Below, one piece after another: positions 8,791-17,481 of a DNA stretch of 64,000 bases. Position 1 is the first letter of the stretch; each line of letters begins with the position of its first letter. The notes under the pieces were generated by a model. The model was given only the letters and a program-made list of their open reading frames with translations, did not search any database and was not told where the DNA came from. The translations under genes and the position numbers were made by a program. Source of the stretch: Kumtagia ephedrae (GTDB lineage: Bacteria > Pseudomonadota > Alphaproteobacteria > Rhizobiales > Rhizobiaceae); assembly GCF_003012745.1 (NCBI RefSeq), contig NZ_PXYK01000031.1, forward strand, positions 1-64,000, read 5' to 3'.

Positions 8791-8884
8791 GAGCGGAATG
8801 CGATCAAAACGATCGGCATTCCGCTCCCTCTCTTTGTTCTGCGCATGATCTTCGCCCGAAAAGCCTGCAACTTCGGGATCATGC
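8791..8884. repeat. Rhizobial-type intergenic palindromic repeat, copy 1
   Basis: Two adjacent hairpins in the gap between the broken binding protein and the permease. The first pairs GAGCGGAATGC (8791-8801) with GCATTCCGCTC (8816-8826). The second pairs GCATGATC (8843-8850) with GATCATGC (8877-8884), with inner CCCGAA/TTCGGG. The pattern of a GAGCGG..CCGCTC palindrome followed by a GCATGATC hairpin resembles small repeats dispersed in rhizobial genomes. A shorter relative lies at 16028-16063. Confidence 0.65.
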
Positions 8885-8911
8885 CCCAATCGCCGGAAGT
8901 TTCCGCGTACC

Positions 8912-9919
8912 TCACATCGACTTTGCGTCGGCCGGCGTCTTGGCCCAGAAGCTGCCGTCGAAGGCGGCCTCCAGATCGACGGGCGCGGCGAGGGCCTTGT
9001 ACTCGATCAGGCTGTCGTGCACGGCCTTGATCGAGGCCATGTCGATGGCGCCCAGACCCTCGCTGCCACCGAGCCTGGCGCGCATCAGCTTCTCGATCTC
9101 ATCGAGCATGAGCTCCTGGTGCTTGCGTTCCAGGCCTGAGCCGGCGGCCATGACGATGTCGACGGCTTCCGCCTTGTGCTCGAAAGCGTATTTCCAGCCC
9201 TTGAGGGTGGCGTCGAGGAATGCCTGCACGACCTCCGGCTTTTCCTTGATCATCTTCTCGGAGGTGACGATCGAATCCTGTTGGGTGGTGACGCCTGAAT
9301 CGTCGGGCAGGAAGGTCTTGATGTTGTCGATGCCCTGTTCCTTCAGCGTGTTGAGCTCGTTGTAGAGCGTCACTGTCGCGACGTCGTACTGCTTGTCGAT
9401 GAAGGGCTGCATGGAGAAGGGTTGCGAGACGATGGTGACGTCGCTCTGCGACAGGCCCTCGTGCGCGAGCACGGAATAGAGCGTGAATTGCGGGCCGGTC
9501 ATCTAGGTGGCGACCGTCCTGCCCTTGAAATCCTTGACCGAGTTGATCCCGGAACCGTCGTAGGCGACGTAGGCGAAGGGTGTCATCTGCTGCGACATGC
9601 CGATGCAGATCAGCGGCAGGCCTTTCTCGCGGGCGTAGAGCACGCCTTCCGTGCCGCTGGCGATGCCGAACGTGTCTGCGCCGGACGCGACGAGCGTCTC
9701 GACATTGATGTTGGGTCCGCCGGGGTTGATGGTGGCGTCGAGGCCGGCCTCTTCGTAGAAACCCTTGGCCTTGGCGACGTAGATCCCCGCGAACTGGGCC
9801 TGCGCGACCCATTTCAGCCGGACGGAGACGGCCTCCGCCGCCGTGGCGGGCAGCGTGATGCCGAAGGAGGCGACGGCGAGGACGGCGGCAACGATGCCGC
9901 GCTTGAGCCGGAGAGTCAT
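8912..9919 (-). pseudogene. NMT1/THI5-like substrate-binding protein with in-frame amber codon
   Basis: Two frames in the same phase, 9919-9503 and 9502-8912, are separated only by TAG at 9505-9503. Together they make a 334-residue periplasmic binding protein of the NMT1/THI5 (thiamine-precursor/sulfonate) family with a signal peptide. In the intact paralogue at 26958 the matching segment is D-F-K-G-R-T-A-T-T-W-F-T-G; here it reads D-F-K-G-R-T-V-A-T-stop-M-T-G, so the stop sits exactly at a Trp codon (TGG to TAG). The rest of the frame is undamaged, which points to a recent single mutation, a read error, or suppression. The ATG after the stop could start a truncated product without signal peptide. 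Confidence 0.85.
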
Positions 9920-9936
9920 TCTGTTCCCCTAATTGG

Positions 9937-10070
9937 TGTATGCGCAACTGGCTCTTGCAACATATGTGCCAACCATAAAATGCATCCATGAGCGGTGAAT
10001 TTGGCAAAGCTGAAGCTAAATATCGGCTTTCCGAGTGTTTGGATGCGAAAAATGCTCATTGTGTATGCAG
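9937..10070. promoter_or_regulatory. Intergenic region with two YGTATGCAR-type motifs
   Basis: The 241-base gap between the divergent broken binding protein (9919) and amidase (10161) contains TGTATGCGC at 9937-9945 and TGTATGCAG at 10062-10070. The same motif appears at 18652 and 18829 and at 24995 and 25163 (reverse), always upstream of operons of this cluster. Candidate operator for the GntR regulator at 12586; inference only. Confidence 0.4.
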
Positions 10071-10119
10071 TTTTGACAAGTGTGATTTTTTAAGCTGGAT
10101 TGCCTTCAATCAACCGCCC

Positions 10120-10148
10120 CAATGCCCGTAAAGCCAATGCCCGTAAAG
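10120..10148. repeat. Two-copy 15-bp tandem repeat in amidase leader
   Basis: CAATGCCCGTAAAG occurs at 10120-10133 and again at 10135-10148, a period-15 tandem duplication ending 12 bases before the amidase ATG. It adds two in-frame ATG codons upstream, which are not favoured because the ATG at 10161 has AGGA in place. Confidence 0.7.
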
Positions 10149-10160
10149 AGAGGACAGAGA

Positions 10161-11564
10161 ATGATCGACCAGCCCTTGTGGTCCGTCGAATTCACCCGGC
10201 TTTCCGACGCGATCCGCTCGGGCTCCGTCCCCTCTTGCGACCTGACGGAGCTGATGCTCGAGCGCATCGCCGCCCATGACGGCCGGCTCCATTGCTATGC
10301 GGCGGTGGCGCCGGAGATCGCGCGCGCGGCGGCCCGTGCAGCCGATGCGGAGATCGCCGCAGGGAACTGGCGCGGTCCGCTGCACGGTATTCCGCTCGCC
10401 GTGAAGGATGCGTTCGCCACCGTCGACATTCCCACCGGCTTCGGCAGCCCCGTCTTCGCCGGCCAGGCGATCGCCGCGGAATCGACCGCGACGGCGCGGT
10501 TGCGGGCGGCCGGCGCCGTCATGCTCGGCAAGCTCACGCTGACCGAGGGTGTCTATGCCGACCACCACCCCACTGTCACGCCGCCGGTAAACCCGTTCGG
10601 CGCCGCGCACTGGACAGGCACCTCGTCCTCCGGTTCCGGCGTTGCCGTGACCGCCGGACTTGCCTATGCGACGCTCGGCACGGATACCGGCGGGTCGATC
10701 CGCCTGCCGTCCTCCTGCTGCGGCGTCGTCGGCATCAAGCCGACATGGGGCCGTGTCAGCCGGCACGGCGTCTTCCCGCTCGCCGAATCTCTCGACCATG
10801 TCGGGCCGATGGCGCGCAGCGTCGCCGATGCGGCGGCCCTCCTTGCCGTGATCGCCGGCCCCGACCCGTCCGATTCCACGGCGGCGCCGGCGCCGGTCGA
10901 CGACTATTTCGAAGCGGCGCTGGCCGCCGACGTCGCCGGGTGCACGATCGGCATCGACCGTGCCTTCATCGCCTCGCGCGCCACCGGCGAGGTGCAGGTT
11001 ACGATCGAAGCCGCCGTGGAGGTGATGAGCGGCCTCGGCGCGCGGTTCGTCGACGTGGCGTTTCCCGATCCCGATGCGATCCTGCGCGGCTGGGCGCTGC
11101 AGTGCGCAGTCGAATGCGCGCTTGCCCACGAGGGCACCTATCCGGCGCGCAAGGCCGAATACGGCGCGCGGCTTTCGGCCCTCATCGAGCGCGGGCGTGC
11201 GCATACGGCGCGCGACATGGCGCTCGCCCTGCAGGATCGCCGCGACTTCAACGGCCGCATGGCGCGGCTGTTTTCCGGCATCGACCTGCTGCTGGTGCCG
11301 GGCCTGCCGGCCGCCGGCCCGTCGATGGACTTCATGGCCTCGCTCGGCGAGGACCCGGCGGCGATCCTCGCCATCGGCCCCTTCACGGCGCCCTTCGACG
11401 TCTGCGGCTATCCGACAATCACGCTTCCCTGCGGCCAGAGCAGCGAGGGCATCCCAATCGGACTCCAGTTCGTCGGCCGCCCCTTCTCCGAGACGCTGCT
11501 GTGCCGCGCCGGCGGCGCCTACCAGAGCATCACCGCCTTCCACCGCCGCCGCCCGGATCTGTAG
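10161..11564 (+). CDS. Amidase (amidase-signature family)
   Basis: A 467-residue amidase-signature enzyme related to GatA, AtzF and fatty-acid or aryl amidases. The Ser-cisSer-Lys triad is visible: Lys82 in P-L-A-V-K-D, the cis-Ser within G-T-S-S-S-G-S-G (155-157), and the nucleophile Ser179 in D-T-G-G-S-I-R. It hydrolyses a carboxamide to acid and ammonia; lacking GatB/GatC partners nearby it is a catabolic amidase rather than a tRNA amidotransferase. The ATG at 10161 follows AGGACAGAGA; two earlier in-frame ATGs sit in a tandem repeat. It stands alone rightward between two leftward operons and probably feeds nitrogen into the cluster's pathway. Confidence 0.88.
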   Translation: MIDQPLWSVEFTRLSDAIRSGSVPSCDLTELMLERIAAHDGRLHCYAAVAPEIARAAARAADAEIAAGNWRGPLHGIPLAVKDAFATVDIPTGFGSPVFAGQAIAAESTATARLRAAGAVMLGKLTLTEGVYADHHPTVTPPVNPFGAAHWTGTSSSGSGVAVTAGLAYATLGTDTGGSIRLPSSCCGVVGIKPTWGRVSRHGVFPLAESLDHVGPMARSVADAAALLAVIAGPDPSDSTAAPAPVDDYFEAALAADVAGCTIGIDRAFIASRATGEVQVTIEAAVEVMSGLGARFVDVAFPDPDAILRGWALQCAVECALAHEGTYPARKAEYGARLSALIERGRAHTARDMALALQDRRDFNGRMARLFSGIDLLLVPGLPAAGPSMDFMASLGEDPAAILAIGPFTAPFDVCGYPTITLPCGQSSEGIPIGLQFVGRPFSETLLCRAGGAYQSITAFHRRRPDL

Positions 11565-11574
11565 CTCCGCGCCT

Positions 11575-12528
11575 TCAGTAGCCGCGCGAGGGATCCACCG
11601 CTCCCTCGAGCGGGGCGCCGGCGAGATGGGCGTCCAGATTGGCGAGGAAGCGGGCGTGGAAATCCGCATCGCTGCTGCCACCGCACCAGGAAATGTGCGG
11701 ACTGACGAAGACGTTCGGCAGGCGATAGAGCGGATGCCCGTCGGGAAGCGGTTCCGGCGTGGTGACGTCGAGTGTCGCATGGCCGATCCGGCCGCTTTCG
11801 AGAGCCTCGACCAGTGCCTCCTGATCGATGAGACCGGCGCGGGAAATGTTGACGAGGTGCAGGCCGGGCTTGGCCGCCTTCAGCAGTGCGGCGCCGACCA
11901 AACCCTGCGTCCGCGGCGTCAGCGGTGCGGCGATGACGAGGTGGTCGGCGCCGGCAAAGACATCGGCCGGGTCGGCGCAGGCGATGATGCCGTCGTCGCC
12001 TTGCCACGGCGTTCGCCGGTGGGCGAGCACGCGCATGTCGAAGGCGAGCGCCCGCCGGGCGATCGCCTTGCCGATCGAGCCGTAGCCGATGAGGCCGAGC
12101 GTCCTGCCATGCAGGCGGCCGACCGCATGCGGGCCACGCCAGTCCGCCTCGGCACGTGCCCGCGTCTGCTCGAGCCCGCGCTCGATGCGCAGCATGGCCG
12201 CGAAGACGAACTCGGCGATCGGCACGGCATTGAGGCCGCGCCCGCAGGTGACGAGCCGCCCCTGCATCAATCGCGGCGGGTAGGTCTCGACGCCGGTCGA
12301 CAGCACCTGCACCCACTTCAGCGCGTCGGGGAAGGCGTGGCCGGCGGGCGTCCGGCTCCAGCCGGGCAGCATCCGCGTGACGAGGATGTCGGCCTCCGGA
12401 TCGATCCGCCAGGGCTCAGCCGGCGACAGGTCGTCGACGACCACCGGCTGCGAGGGATGCGCGGCGACGAGGCGGCCGAACCCGGCGTCCAGATGATTGA
12501 CGATCACGGGTCTCCTGCGCGTGGACAT
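11575..12528 (-). CDS. D-isomer-specific 2-hydroxyacid dehydrogenase
   Basis: A 317-residue NAD(P)-dependent dehydrogenase of the glyoxylate/hydroxypyruvate reductase branch. The nucleotide-binding loop is G-Y-G-S-I-G (148-153) and the catalytic residues are Arg230 in N-I-S-R-A-G, Glu259 in T-P-E-P and His278 in S-P-H-I-S-W, all intact. It interconverts a 2-oxoacid and a D-2-hydroxyacid. It lies just downstream of the GntR gene on the same strand with a 57-base gap, so it is probably the last gene of the leftward sugar-importer operon. Confidence 0.9.
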   Translation of the reverse strand: MSTRRRPVIVNHLDAGFGRLVAAHPSQPVVVDDLSPAEPWRIDPEADILVTRMLPGWSRTPAGHAFPDALKWVQVLSTGVETYPPRLMQGRLVTCGRGLNAVPIAEFVFAAMLRIERGLEQTRARAEADWRGPHAVGRLHGRTLGLIGYGSIGKAIARRALAFDMRVLAHRRTPWQGDDGIIACADPADVFAGADHLVIAAPLTPRTQGLVGAALLKAAKPGLHLVNISRAGLIDQEALVEALESGRIGHATLDVTTPEPLPDGHPLYRLPNVFVSPHISWCGGSSDADFHARFLANLDAHLAGAPLEGAVDPSRGY

Positions 12529-12585
12529 GCCTCTCCTTCCGCGCCGGCGGCGCGGTCACTGGCGAACGGTGTGGTGGTGCGCGAT

Positions 12586-13365
12586 CTACTGCGCGCGGCT
12601 AAGACTGGCCGGCAATGAGGATATGAAGTCGGTCAGCTGATCGCCGAGGAGCTGGACGTGCTCGCTCGCCGCCTTGCGGGCGGCTTCGGGGTCGCCGGCG
12701 TCGATCGCGTCCATGATGCGCACATGCTCGCTGAGCGAGCTCAGCATCCGCCCCGGCTGGTAGGTGGCGCGCATGCGGTAGGCGCCGATGCGGCGGCGAA
12801 GCTGGATCGCCTGGTCGGCGATGAAGTGGGTGTGCGCGGCTTCGTAGAGCAGGTCGTGGAACTTCTGGTTGACCTTGTAGAAGGCGATTGGGTCGCCGGT
12901 CTCGTAGGCCTGGATCAGCTCCTCGTGGACCTGACGCATCGCCGCGCGCTCGGCGGGCGTGGCGCGCCGGGCGGCGAGGCGGGCGCAAAGGCCCTCGAGC
13001 GCCGACATGACGTCGAACATCTCGAGCAGCGCCGGGATGGAAAGCAGCGCCACATGGGTGCCCTGGCGGCCACGCGTCTCGATGAGACCAACCGCCAGAA
13101 GCGCCTTGATCGCCTCGCGCACCGGCGTGCGCGACAAGCCGAAGCGGCGGGCGAGCTCCATCTCGTCCAGCCGCTCGCCAGGCGCCAGGCGGCCGTCGAG
13201 GATCATCTGCTCGAGCTGCTCGCGCAATTCGCCCGACCGCGTCGGCGCGCGCGTCGGGGGTACAGACGCGGTCCTGGCGCTTGGCGAGCCGATTTCATCG
13301 GGGTCCACGGCGAGCACTCCTCTCGCGTTGCTTGCGACGGTCAGATGGGACTTCAAGGGTGCCAT
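12586..13365 (-). CDS. GntR-family (FadR/FCD) transcriptional regulator
   Basis: A 259-residue regulator. A winged helix-turn-helix at about residues 45-110 contains the GntR signature L-S-R-T-P-V-R-E-A and the wing T-R-G-R-Q-G-T-H-V. An all-helical FCD ligand-binding domain follows, with the metal/ligand-binding D-x3-H-like pattern (N-Q-K-F-H-D-L-L, and S-E-H-V-R-I-M-D-A-I). FCD regulators usually repress catabolic operons and release on binding a carboxylate. It sits inside the leftward operon between a hydrolase and the hydroxyacid dehydrogenase. The gap upstream contains TGCATGCA (13386-13393), similar to the YGTATGCAR motif found at three operon fronts, so it is the best candidate regulator of the cluster. 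Confidence 0.9.
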   Translation of the reverse strand: MAPLKSHLTVASNARGVLAVDPDEIGSPSARTASVPPTRAPTRSGELREQLEQMILDGRLAPGERLDEMELARRFGLSRTPVREAIKALLAVGLIETRGRQGTHVALLSIPALLEMFDVMSALEGLCARLAARRATPAERAAMRQVHEELIQAYETGDPIAFYKVNQKFHDLLYEAAHTHFIADQAIQLRRRIGAYRMRATYQPGRMLSSLSEHVRIMDAIDAGDPEAARKAASEHVQLLGDQLTDFISSLPASLSRAQ

Positions 13366-13402
13366 TTATACTTTTCTTCCTGGCCTGCATGCAATCTCGG
13401 GA

Positions 13403-14215
13403 TCACCGGCATACCAGCCTGTCGAGGCAGGTTATCAGCTTTTCCACAATCATCGCGGGTGCCTCGATCATCGGGAAATGGCCAGACTCGTAACCGACGA
13501 TTTCGGTCGCGGCGAAACAGTCCATTGGCTGGGGATCGGCGAGACGCGCCACCCATGTGGAGTTCAGCATCAGGGCGGGGCAGGAGACCAGCGGCCAGCG
13601 CTCCTCCGCGTCCCAGGCGAAGAGCCTGTCCTTGACGTCGAGCGCGAAATCCTCGGGCGCCGCCGCCACCATGTCGCCGGTGATCGCCCGCCGCGCCGCC
13701 TCCGGCGTTTGCGGATGCACGATGGTGTCGATCATGGCGCGCATCCGCCCCGCATAATCGGCGGCAAATTCCGCGTGCCGCCGGGCGATCTCCGCATCGG
13801 GGACGCGGCCGTAATAGCCACGGTCCGTCAGCGTATCCAGCCCGATGAGCGCGCGGACCCGCTCCGGCGCGCGGATCGCCGCCTCCGTCATCACCGGCCC
13901 GCCCATCGAATGGCCGACGAGCACGGCGTCGTTCACGCCGAGATAGGCGAGCAGGCGGGCGACGGCGGCACCCATGGCGCCGATCGTCCGTCCTTCGTCG
14001 GGCGGCGCCATCATGCCGCCGAAGCCGGGAAGGGTGACCGCGAGGACGCGGCGGTCGTGCGCCAGCGCAGGTGCGATCGGGGCCCAGATGTCGGCACTGC
14101 CGCACCAGCCGTGGACGAGCACCAGCCAGTCGCCGGCACCGAGCGTGCGATAGCCGATCCTGCCGCCCATCGGGGCGTCGAGCGTTTCGAGCGGTGGGAA
14201 GGCGTCGTCGGTCAT
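13403..14215 (-). CDS. Alpha/beta hydrolase
   Basis: A 270-residue alpha/beta hydrolase with oxyanion region V-L-V-H-G-W, nucleophile elbow G-H-S-M-G-G and the probable catalytic His in E-S-G-H-F-P near the C-terminus. It begins three bases after the stop of the MalG-like permease, with AAGGGG before the ATG, so it is part of the importer operon. The RutD/PcaD-type fold could hydrolyse an enol-lactone, ester or aminoacrylate-like intermediate. Substrate not identifiable. It is distinct from the hydrolases at 4069 and 20827. Confidence 0.87.
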   Translation of the reverse strand: MTDDAFPPLETLDAPMGGRIGYRTLGAGDWLVLVHGWCGSADIWAPIAPALAHDRRVLAVTLPGFGGMMAPPDEGRTIGAMGAAVARLLAYLGVNDAVLVGHSMGGPVMTEAAIRAPERVRALIGLDTLTDRGYYGRVPDAEIARRHAEFAADYAGRMRAMIDTIVHPQTPEAARRAITGDMVAAAPEDFALDVKDRLFAWDAEERWPLVSCPALMLNSTWVARLADPQPMDCFAATEIVGYESGHFPMIEAPAMIVEKLITCLDRLVCR

Positions 14216-14218
14216 GCC

Positions 14219-15064
14219 TCACCCCTTGATGCCGCTGGTGGTCATGCCCTGGGTGAAATATTTCTGCAGGAGCAGGAAGAGCAGGATCAGCGGCAGCGTC
14301 GCGACCGTGGCGCCGGCGAAGGTCTCGCCCCAGTTCGGCAGCTGCGTCGGCGAGCCCTGCTGGGCGATCGCCACCTGGATGAGCTGCTTGGCGGGGTCCT
14401 GGACGATCACCAGCGGCCACAGGAAGCTGTTCCAGGAAAACAGGAAGGTGATCAGCCCCAGCGTCAGCATCGGCACCTTCACGTTGGGCAGGATGATGGA
14501 GAAGAAGATGCGCACATGGCCGGCGCCGTCGATGCGCGCGGCGTCCTCCAGCTCCGACGGCAGGTCCTCGAAGGCCTGCTTCAGCAGGAACAGGCCGAAC
14601 GGGCTGGCGATCCACGGGATCATGACGCCGAGCAGCGTGTTGGAAAGCCCGAGCCCGGAGACGACCTGGTAGAGCGGCACCATCAGCGCCTCGATCGGCA
14701 GCAGGAAGGTGAGCAGGATCAGCACGAAGACGATCTTAGCGCCGGGAAAGCGGACGCGCGTCAGCGAGTAGGCGGCCATCGCGCAGAGCAGCAGCGTCAG
14801 CGCCACCTGCCCGCCGGCGACGATCGCCGTGTTGAGCAGCGCCGTCAGCACGTTGGTCCGCTCGAACAGCGTGCGGTAGTTCTCGACCGTTCCGCCCACG
14901 GGAAGGAAGGCCTTCCAGGAAAGCGGCGTGACGTCGTTGAAGAGCGTGAGCTGGTTCTTGAAGGACGACGCCACGATCCAGGCATAGGGCGCAAGGAAGC
15001 AGCAGAGGATGAGGAGGATGACGAGGGCGACGAAGAGGGTGCGCCGCAGGGGATGCGTCTTCAT
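14219..15064 (-). CDS. Carbohydrate ABC importer permease, MalG/UgpE type
   Basis: A 281-residue inner-membrane permease with about six membrane helices and the EAA loop E-D-A-A-R-I-D-G-A-G. It belongs to the CUT1 sugar/glycerol-phosphate importer family and ends with the usual K-Y-F-T-Q-G-M-T-T-S-G-I-K-G tail. It follows the MalF-like permease by one base. With the ATPase at 17482 and binding protein at 16112 it makes a complete importer. The ligand is probably a sugar, glycoside or polyol. Confidence 0.92.
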   Translation of the reverse strand: MKTHPLRRTLFVALVILLILCCFLAPYAWIVASSFKNQLTLFNDVTPLSWKAFLPVGGTVENYRTLFERTNVLTALLNTAIVAGGQVALTLLLCAMAAYSLTRVRFPGAKIVFVLILLTFLLPIEALMVPLYQVVSGLGLSNTLLGVMIPWIASPFGLFLLKQAFEDLPSELEDAARIDGAGHVRIFFSIILPNVKVPMLTLGLITFLFSWNSFLWPLVIVQDPAKQLIQVAIAQQGSPTQLPNWGETFAGATVATLPLILLFLLLQKYFTQGMTTSGIKG

Positions 15065-15065
15065 G

Positions 15066-16010
15066 TCAGTGGTTCCAGCGCGCGCGCAGCAGCGCCATCT
15101 GGATCATCGAGATGGCGAGCACCACGAGCAGCAGCACCACCGACAGCGCCGAAGCGTAGCCCGCCTGCTGCATGATGAAGGCGGTGTTGTAGATGTGGTA
15201 GACGACGAGGTTCGTGGCCTCCTGCGGGCCGCCCTGCGTCATCAGGAAGGCCGGCGCGAAGGCCTGCAGCGAGAACACCGTCATGATGACGACGACGAAC
15301 AGCGTGGTGCGCGACAGGAGCGGGATCGTCACGTTCCACAGCACCTGGCGCCGCGTAGCGCCGTCGATGCGCGCGGCTTCCGTCAGTTCCGGCGGCAGGC
15401 CCTGAAGCCCGGCGAGGAACAGGATCGCGCCGAAGCCGACCTGCTGCCACAGCGTCATGACGACCAGCGCCGGCAGCGCCTGGCCCGTCGAGGTCAGGAA
15501 GGGCTGGTTGGCGATGCCGAAGAGGTTGAGCACGCCGTTGACGAGGCCGTTCGACGGATCGAGCAGGAACGACCACATGGTCGCCACCACCACGGCGGAG
15601 GTGACGACCGGCAGCATGATCATCGTGCGCACGAGGCCGCGCGCCGGCAGCTTCGAATTCAGGAACAGCGCCAGCAGGAAGGCGATCGGGATCACGGTGA
15701 GCACGACGCCGAGCGCGAACAGGAAGGTGACGCCGAAGCTGACGGCGGCATCCTCGTATTCGATCATGTCGGCGAAGTTGCGCAGCCCGACGAACTTCGC
15801 CGCCGCCGGGTTGAGCAGGCTGTAGTCGTAGACGCTGTTCTTCGCCATCAGCATCAGCGGAACGTATTGGAAGATCAGCAGAAGGATCATGAACGGCGCG
15901 AGGAAGCCGGCCGCGAAGAGCCAGTCCCGCTTCTGCCGGCGCGTCGCCGGCTTGCGCGCCCTGGCTGTCGTGCGGGCCGGGGCCGCGGTGAGGGTGTTCG
16001 AGGTCGACAT
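15066..16010 (-). CDS. Carbohydrate ABC importer permease, MalF/UgpA type
   Basis: A 314-residue permease. The frame stays open 186 codons further upstream, but that part is antiparallel read-through of another frame of the binding-protein gene. The ATG at 16010 starts a basic N-terminus (M-S-T-S-N-T-L) followed by a first membrane helix, with GGAC/AGGA just upstream. The EAA loop E-A-A-R-I-D-G-A-T is intact. Partner of the MalG-like permease directly downstream. Confidence 0.9.
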   Translation of the reverse strand: MSTSNTLTAAPARTTARARKPATRRQKRDWLFAAGFLAPFMILLLIFQYVPLMLMAKNSVYDYSLLNPAAAKFVGLRNFADMIEYEDAAVSFGVTFLFALGVVLTVIPIAFLLALFLNSKLPARGLVRTMIMLPVVTSAVVVATMWSFLLDPSNGLVNGVLNLFGIANQPFLTSTGQALPALVVMTLWQQVGFGAILFLAGLQGLPPELTEAARIDGATRRQVLWNVTIPLLSRTTLFVVVIMTVFSLQAFAPAFLMTQGGPQEATNLVVYHIYNTAFIMQQAGYASALSVVLLLVVLAISMIQMALLRARWNH

Positions 16011-16027
16011 TCCTGCGTCCGTTCGTC

Positions 16028-16063
16028 GGAGCGAAATGACAGGATCGATCGCCATTCCGCTCC
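16028..16063. repeat. Rhizobial-type intergenic palindromic repeat, copy 2
   Basis: GGAGCG (16028-16033) pairs with CGCTCC (16058-16063) around a core with AAATG/CATT; the following TCGTTGTTT resembles the TCTTTGTTCT after copy 1 at 8791. Both copies lie between a binding-protein gene and the next permease gene, where such hairpins often stabilise the upstream message. Confidence 0.5.
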
Positions 16064-16111
16064 ATCTCGTTGTTTCGCCGCGGTGCGAAAGCTGCGGCTG
16101 TCGGGTATGCC

Positions 16112-17419
16112 CTAGCGGTCGAGCATCCGCTGGACCTTCTTCTCGGCGTCGGCCATCAGCTCGGCCGGGTCGCCGCCGAAGGCCACGGCGCGCAGCGCGT
16201 CGGTGACGAGCTTGTCGTACTGCGCGAACTTCGGTCCGGGCGGCCGCGGCTGGCCCCATTCCTGAAGCTGGTCGACGAACACCTTCATCGGGTAGCCACT
16301 GTAGATCTCGAAGCGCGGAAACAGGCTCTTCAGCGTCGGCAGGTTGCCGCGCTGGCTGACGTTCATATAGGCATATTCGCCCCACGACATGTCGACGACG
16401 AACTTCGCGGCGACCTCCGCGTGCCGCGAGCGCGCGGCGACGCCGATCGTGGTCGAGCCAGTGTGGACGACAGGCGTCTTGAAATGCGGGATCGGCGTGA
16501 TGCCCCACTCGATCTTCGGGTCCTTGAGAAGCGCGTTCCCGGCGGCCGGCGTGTCGATGTAGAAGCATGCCTTGCCGTCGAAGAAGGCGTTGGGGATGCC
16601 GACCTTCGGTGCGACGCCCTCGGAATTGAACAGCGAGCGGTAGAAGGTGAGCGCCTCCACGGCCTCCGGCGTGTTGAGGTAGCCCTCGACCGTCTTGCCG
16701 TCGGACGAGAGCGCCCAGAAGGTCTTGTAGGCGCTGCTCGACGGGTTCGCCTTCGGATCGCCGGCCGAGCGCTGGAAGATCAGGTCCTGATAGACGAGGC
16801 CGGGCTGGCCGTTGCCGAAGCGCGTCGGCCCCAGGCCCCAGACGGTCGGAGAGCCGGCCTGGCCCTGCTGGCAGGCCTTGAAGGCTTCCAGCGCCTGCGG
16901 CCAGGTCCAGGAATCCGCGAGCGTCTGCGGCGGCTTGATGCCGGCGGCTTCGACGAGCGTCTTGTTGTAGTACATGGCGACGGTGGTCTGCTCGATGCCC
17001 GGCGAATAGACCTCGCCCTCGTAGCTGTGCTCGGCCCTGGTGGCCGGCAGGATGTCCTCGTCCCAGCCTTGCGGCAGGTATTTGGTCAGCGGCAGCAGAA
17101 TGCCGGACGCGGCATAAGACTGCGTGTTCGGTCCGTCATAGACCAGGATGTCCGGCGGATTGGAGCTCGCCGCCTGCACCGAGATGGTGTCGGCGAGCTG
17201 GGCGAAGGGAACCTCATTGATCTCGAACTGGACGCACGGGTTATCCTTCTGCCAGGCCTCCATCGGCGCGGGATAGGGATAATTGCCGGGCGTGCGCAGG
17301 ATCCTGAGCGTCACCGTTTCGCCGGTGCAGGCCGCCGCCTCCTGCGCGTGCGCCACGCCGGCAGCGCCGAGCGCGGACGCCGCCAGAAGGCCGGCGCGGA
17401 GTAGATTGCGGGCATCCAT
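16112..17419 (-). CDS. Sugar-type ABC extracellular substrate-binding protein
   Basis: A 435-residue periplasmic binding protein of the family-1 (MalE/UgpB) type. It starts at the ATG at 17419 with AAGGAG eight bases upstream and a clear signal peptide (M-D-A-R-N-L-L-R-A-G, hydrophobic core, cleavage after A-H-A-Q). The frame is open much further upstream, but that is a shadow of the ATPase gene. Motifs such as D-I-L-V-Y-D-G-P and T-T-V-A-M-Y-Y-N-K-T-L are typical of the family's ligand-binding lobes. Together with the two permeases and the ATPase it forms a complete CUT1 importer. Confidence 0.92.
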   Translation of the reverse strand: MDARNLLRAGLLAASALGAAGVAHAQEAAACTGETVTLRILRTPGNYPYPAPMEAWQKDNPCVQFEINEVPFAQLADTISVQAASSNPPDILVYDGPNTQSYAASGILLPLTKYLPQGWDEDILPATRAEHSYEGEVYSPGIEQTTVAMYYNKTLVEAAGIKPPQTLADSWTWPQALEAFKACQQGQAGSPTVWGLGPTRFGNGQPGLVYQDLIFQRSAGDPKANPSSSAYKTFWALSSDGKTVEGYLNTPEAVEALTFYRSLFNSEGVAPKVGIPNAFFDGKACFYIDTPAAGNALLKDPKIEWGITPIPHFKTPVVHTGSTTIGVAARSRHAEVAAKFVVDMSWGEYAYMNVSQRGNLPTLKSLFPRFEIYSGYPMKVFVDQLQEWGQPRPPGPKFAQYDKLVTDALRAVAFGGDPAELMADAEKKVQRMLDR

Positions 17420-17481
17420 AAGCTGTTCTCCTTGTTCCTGGTGACGTTCGTCGCCTGTGTTCAGTTCACCTTGCGGCCGCC

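Noticed and set aside
12959-15175. Plus-strand frame of 738 codons
   Set aside because: Antisense to GntR, hydrolase and permease genes; typical of GC-rich third-position bias.
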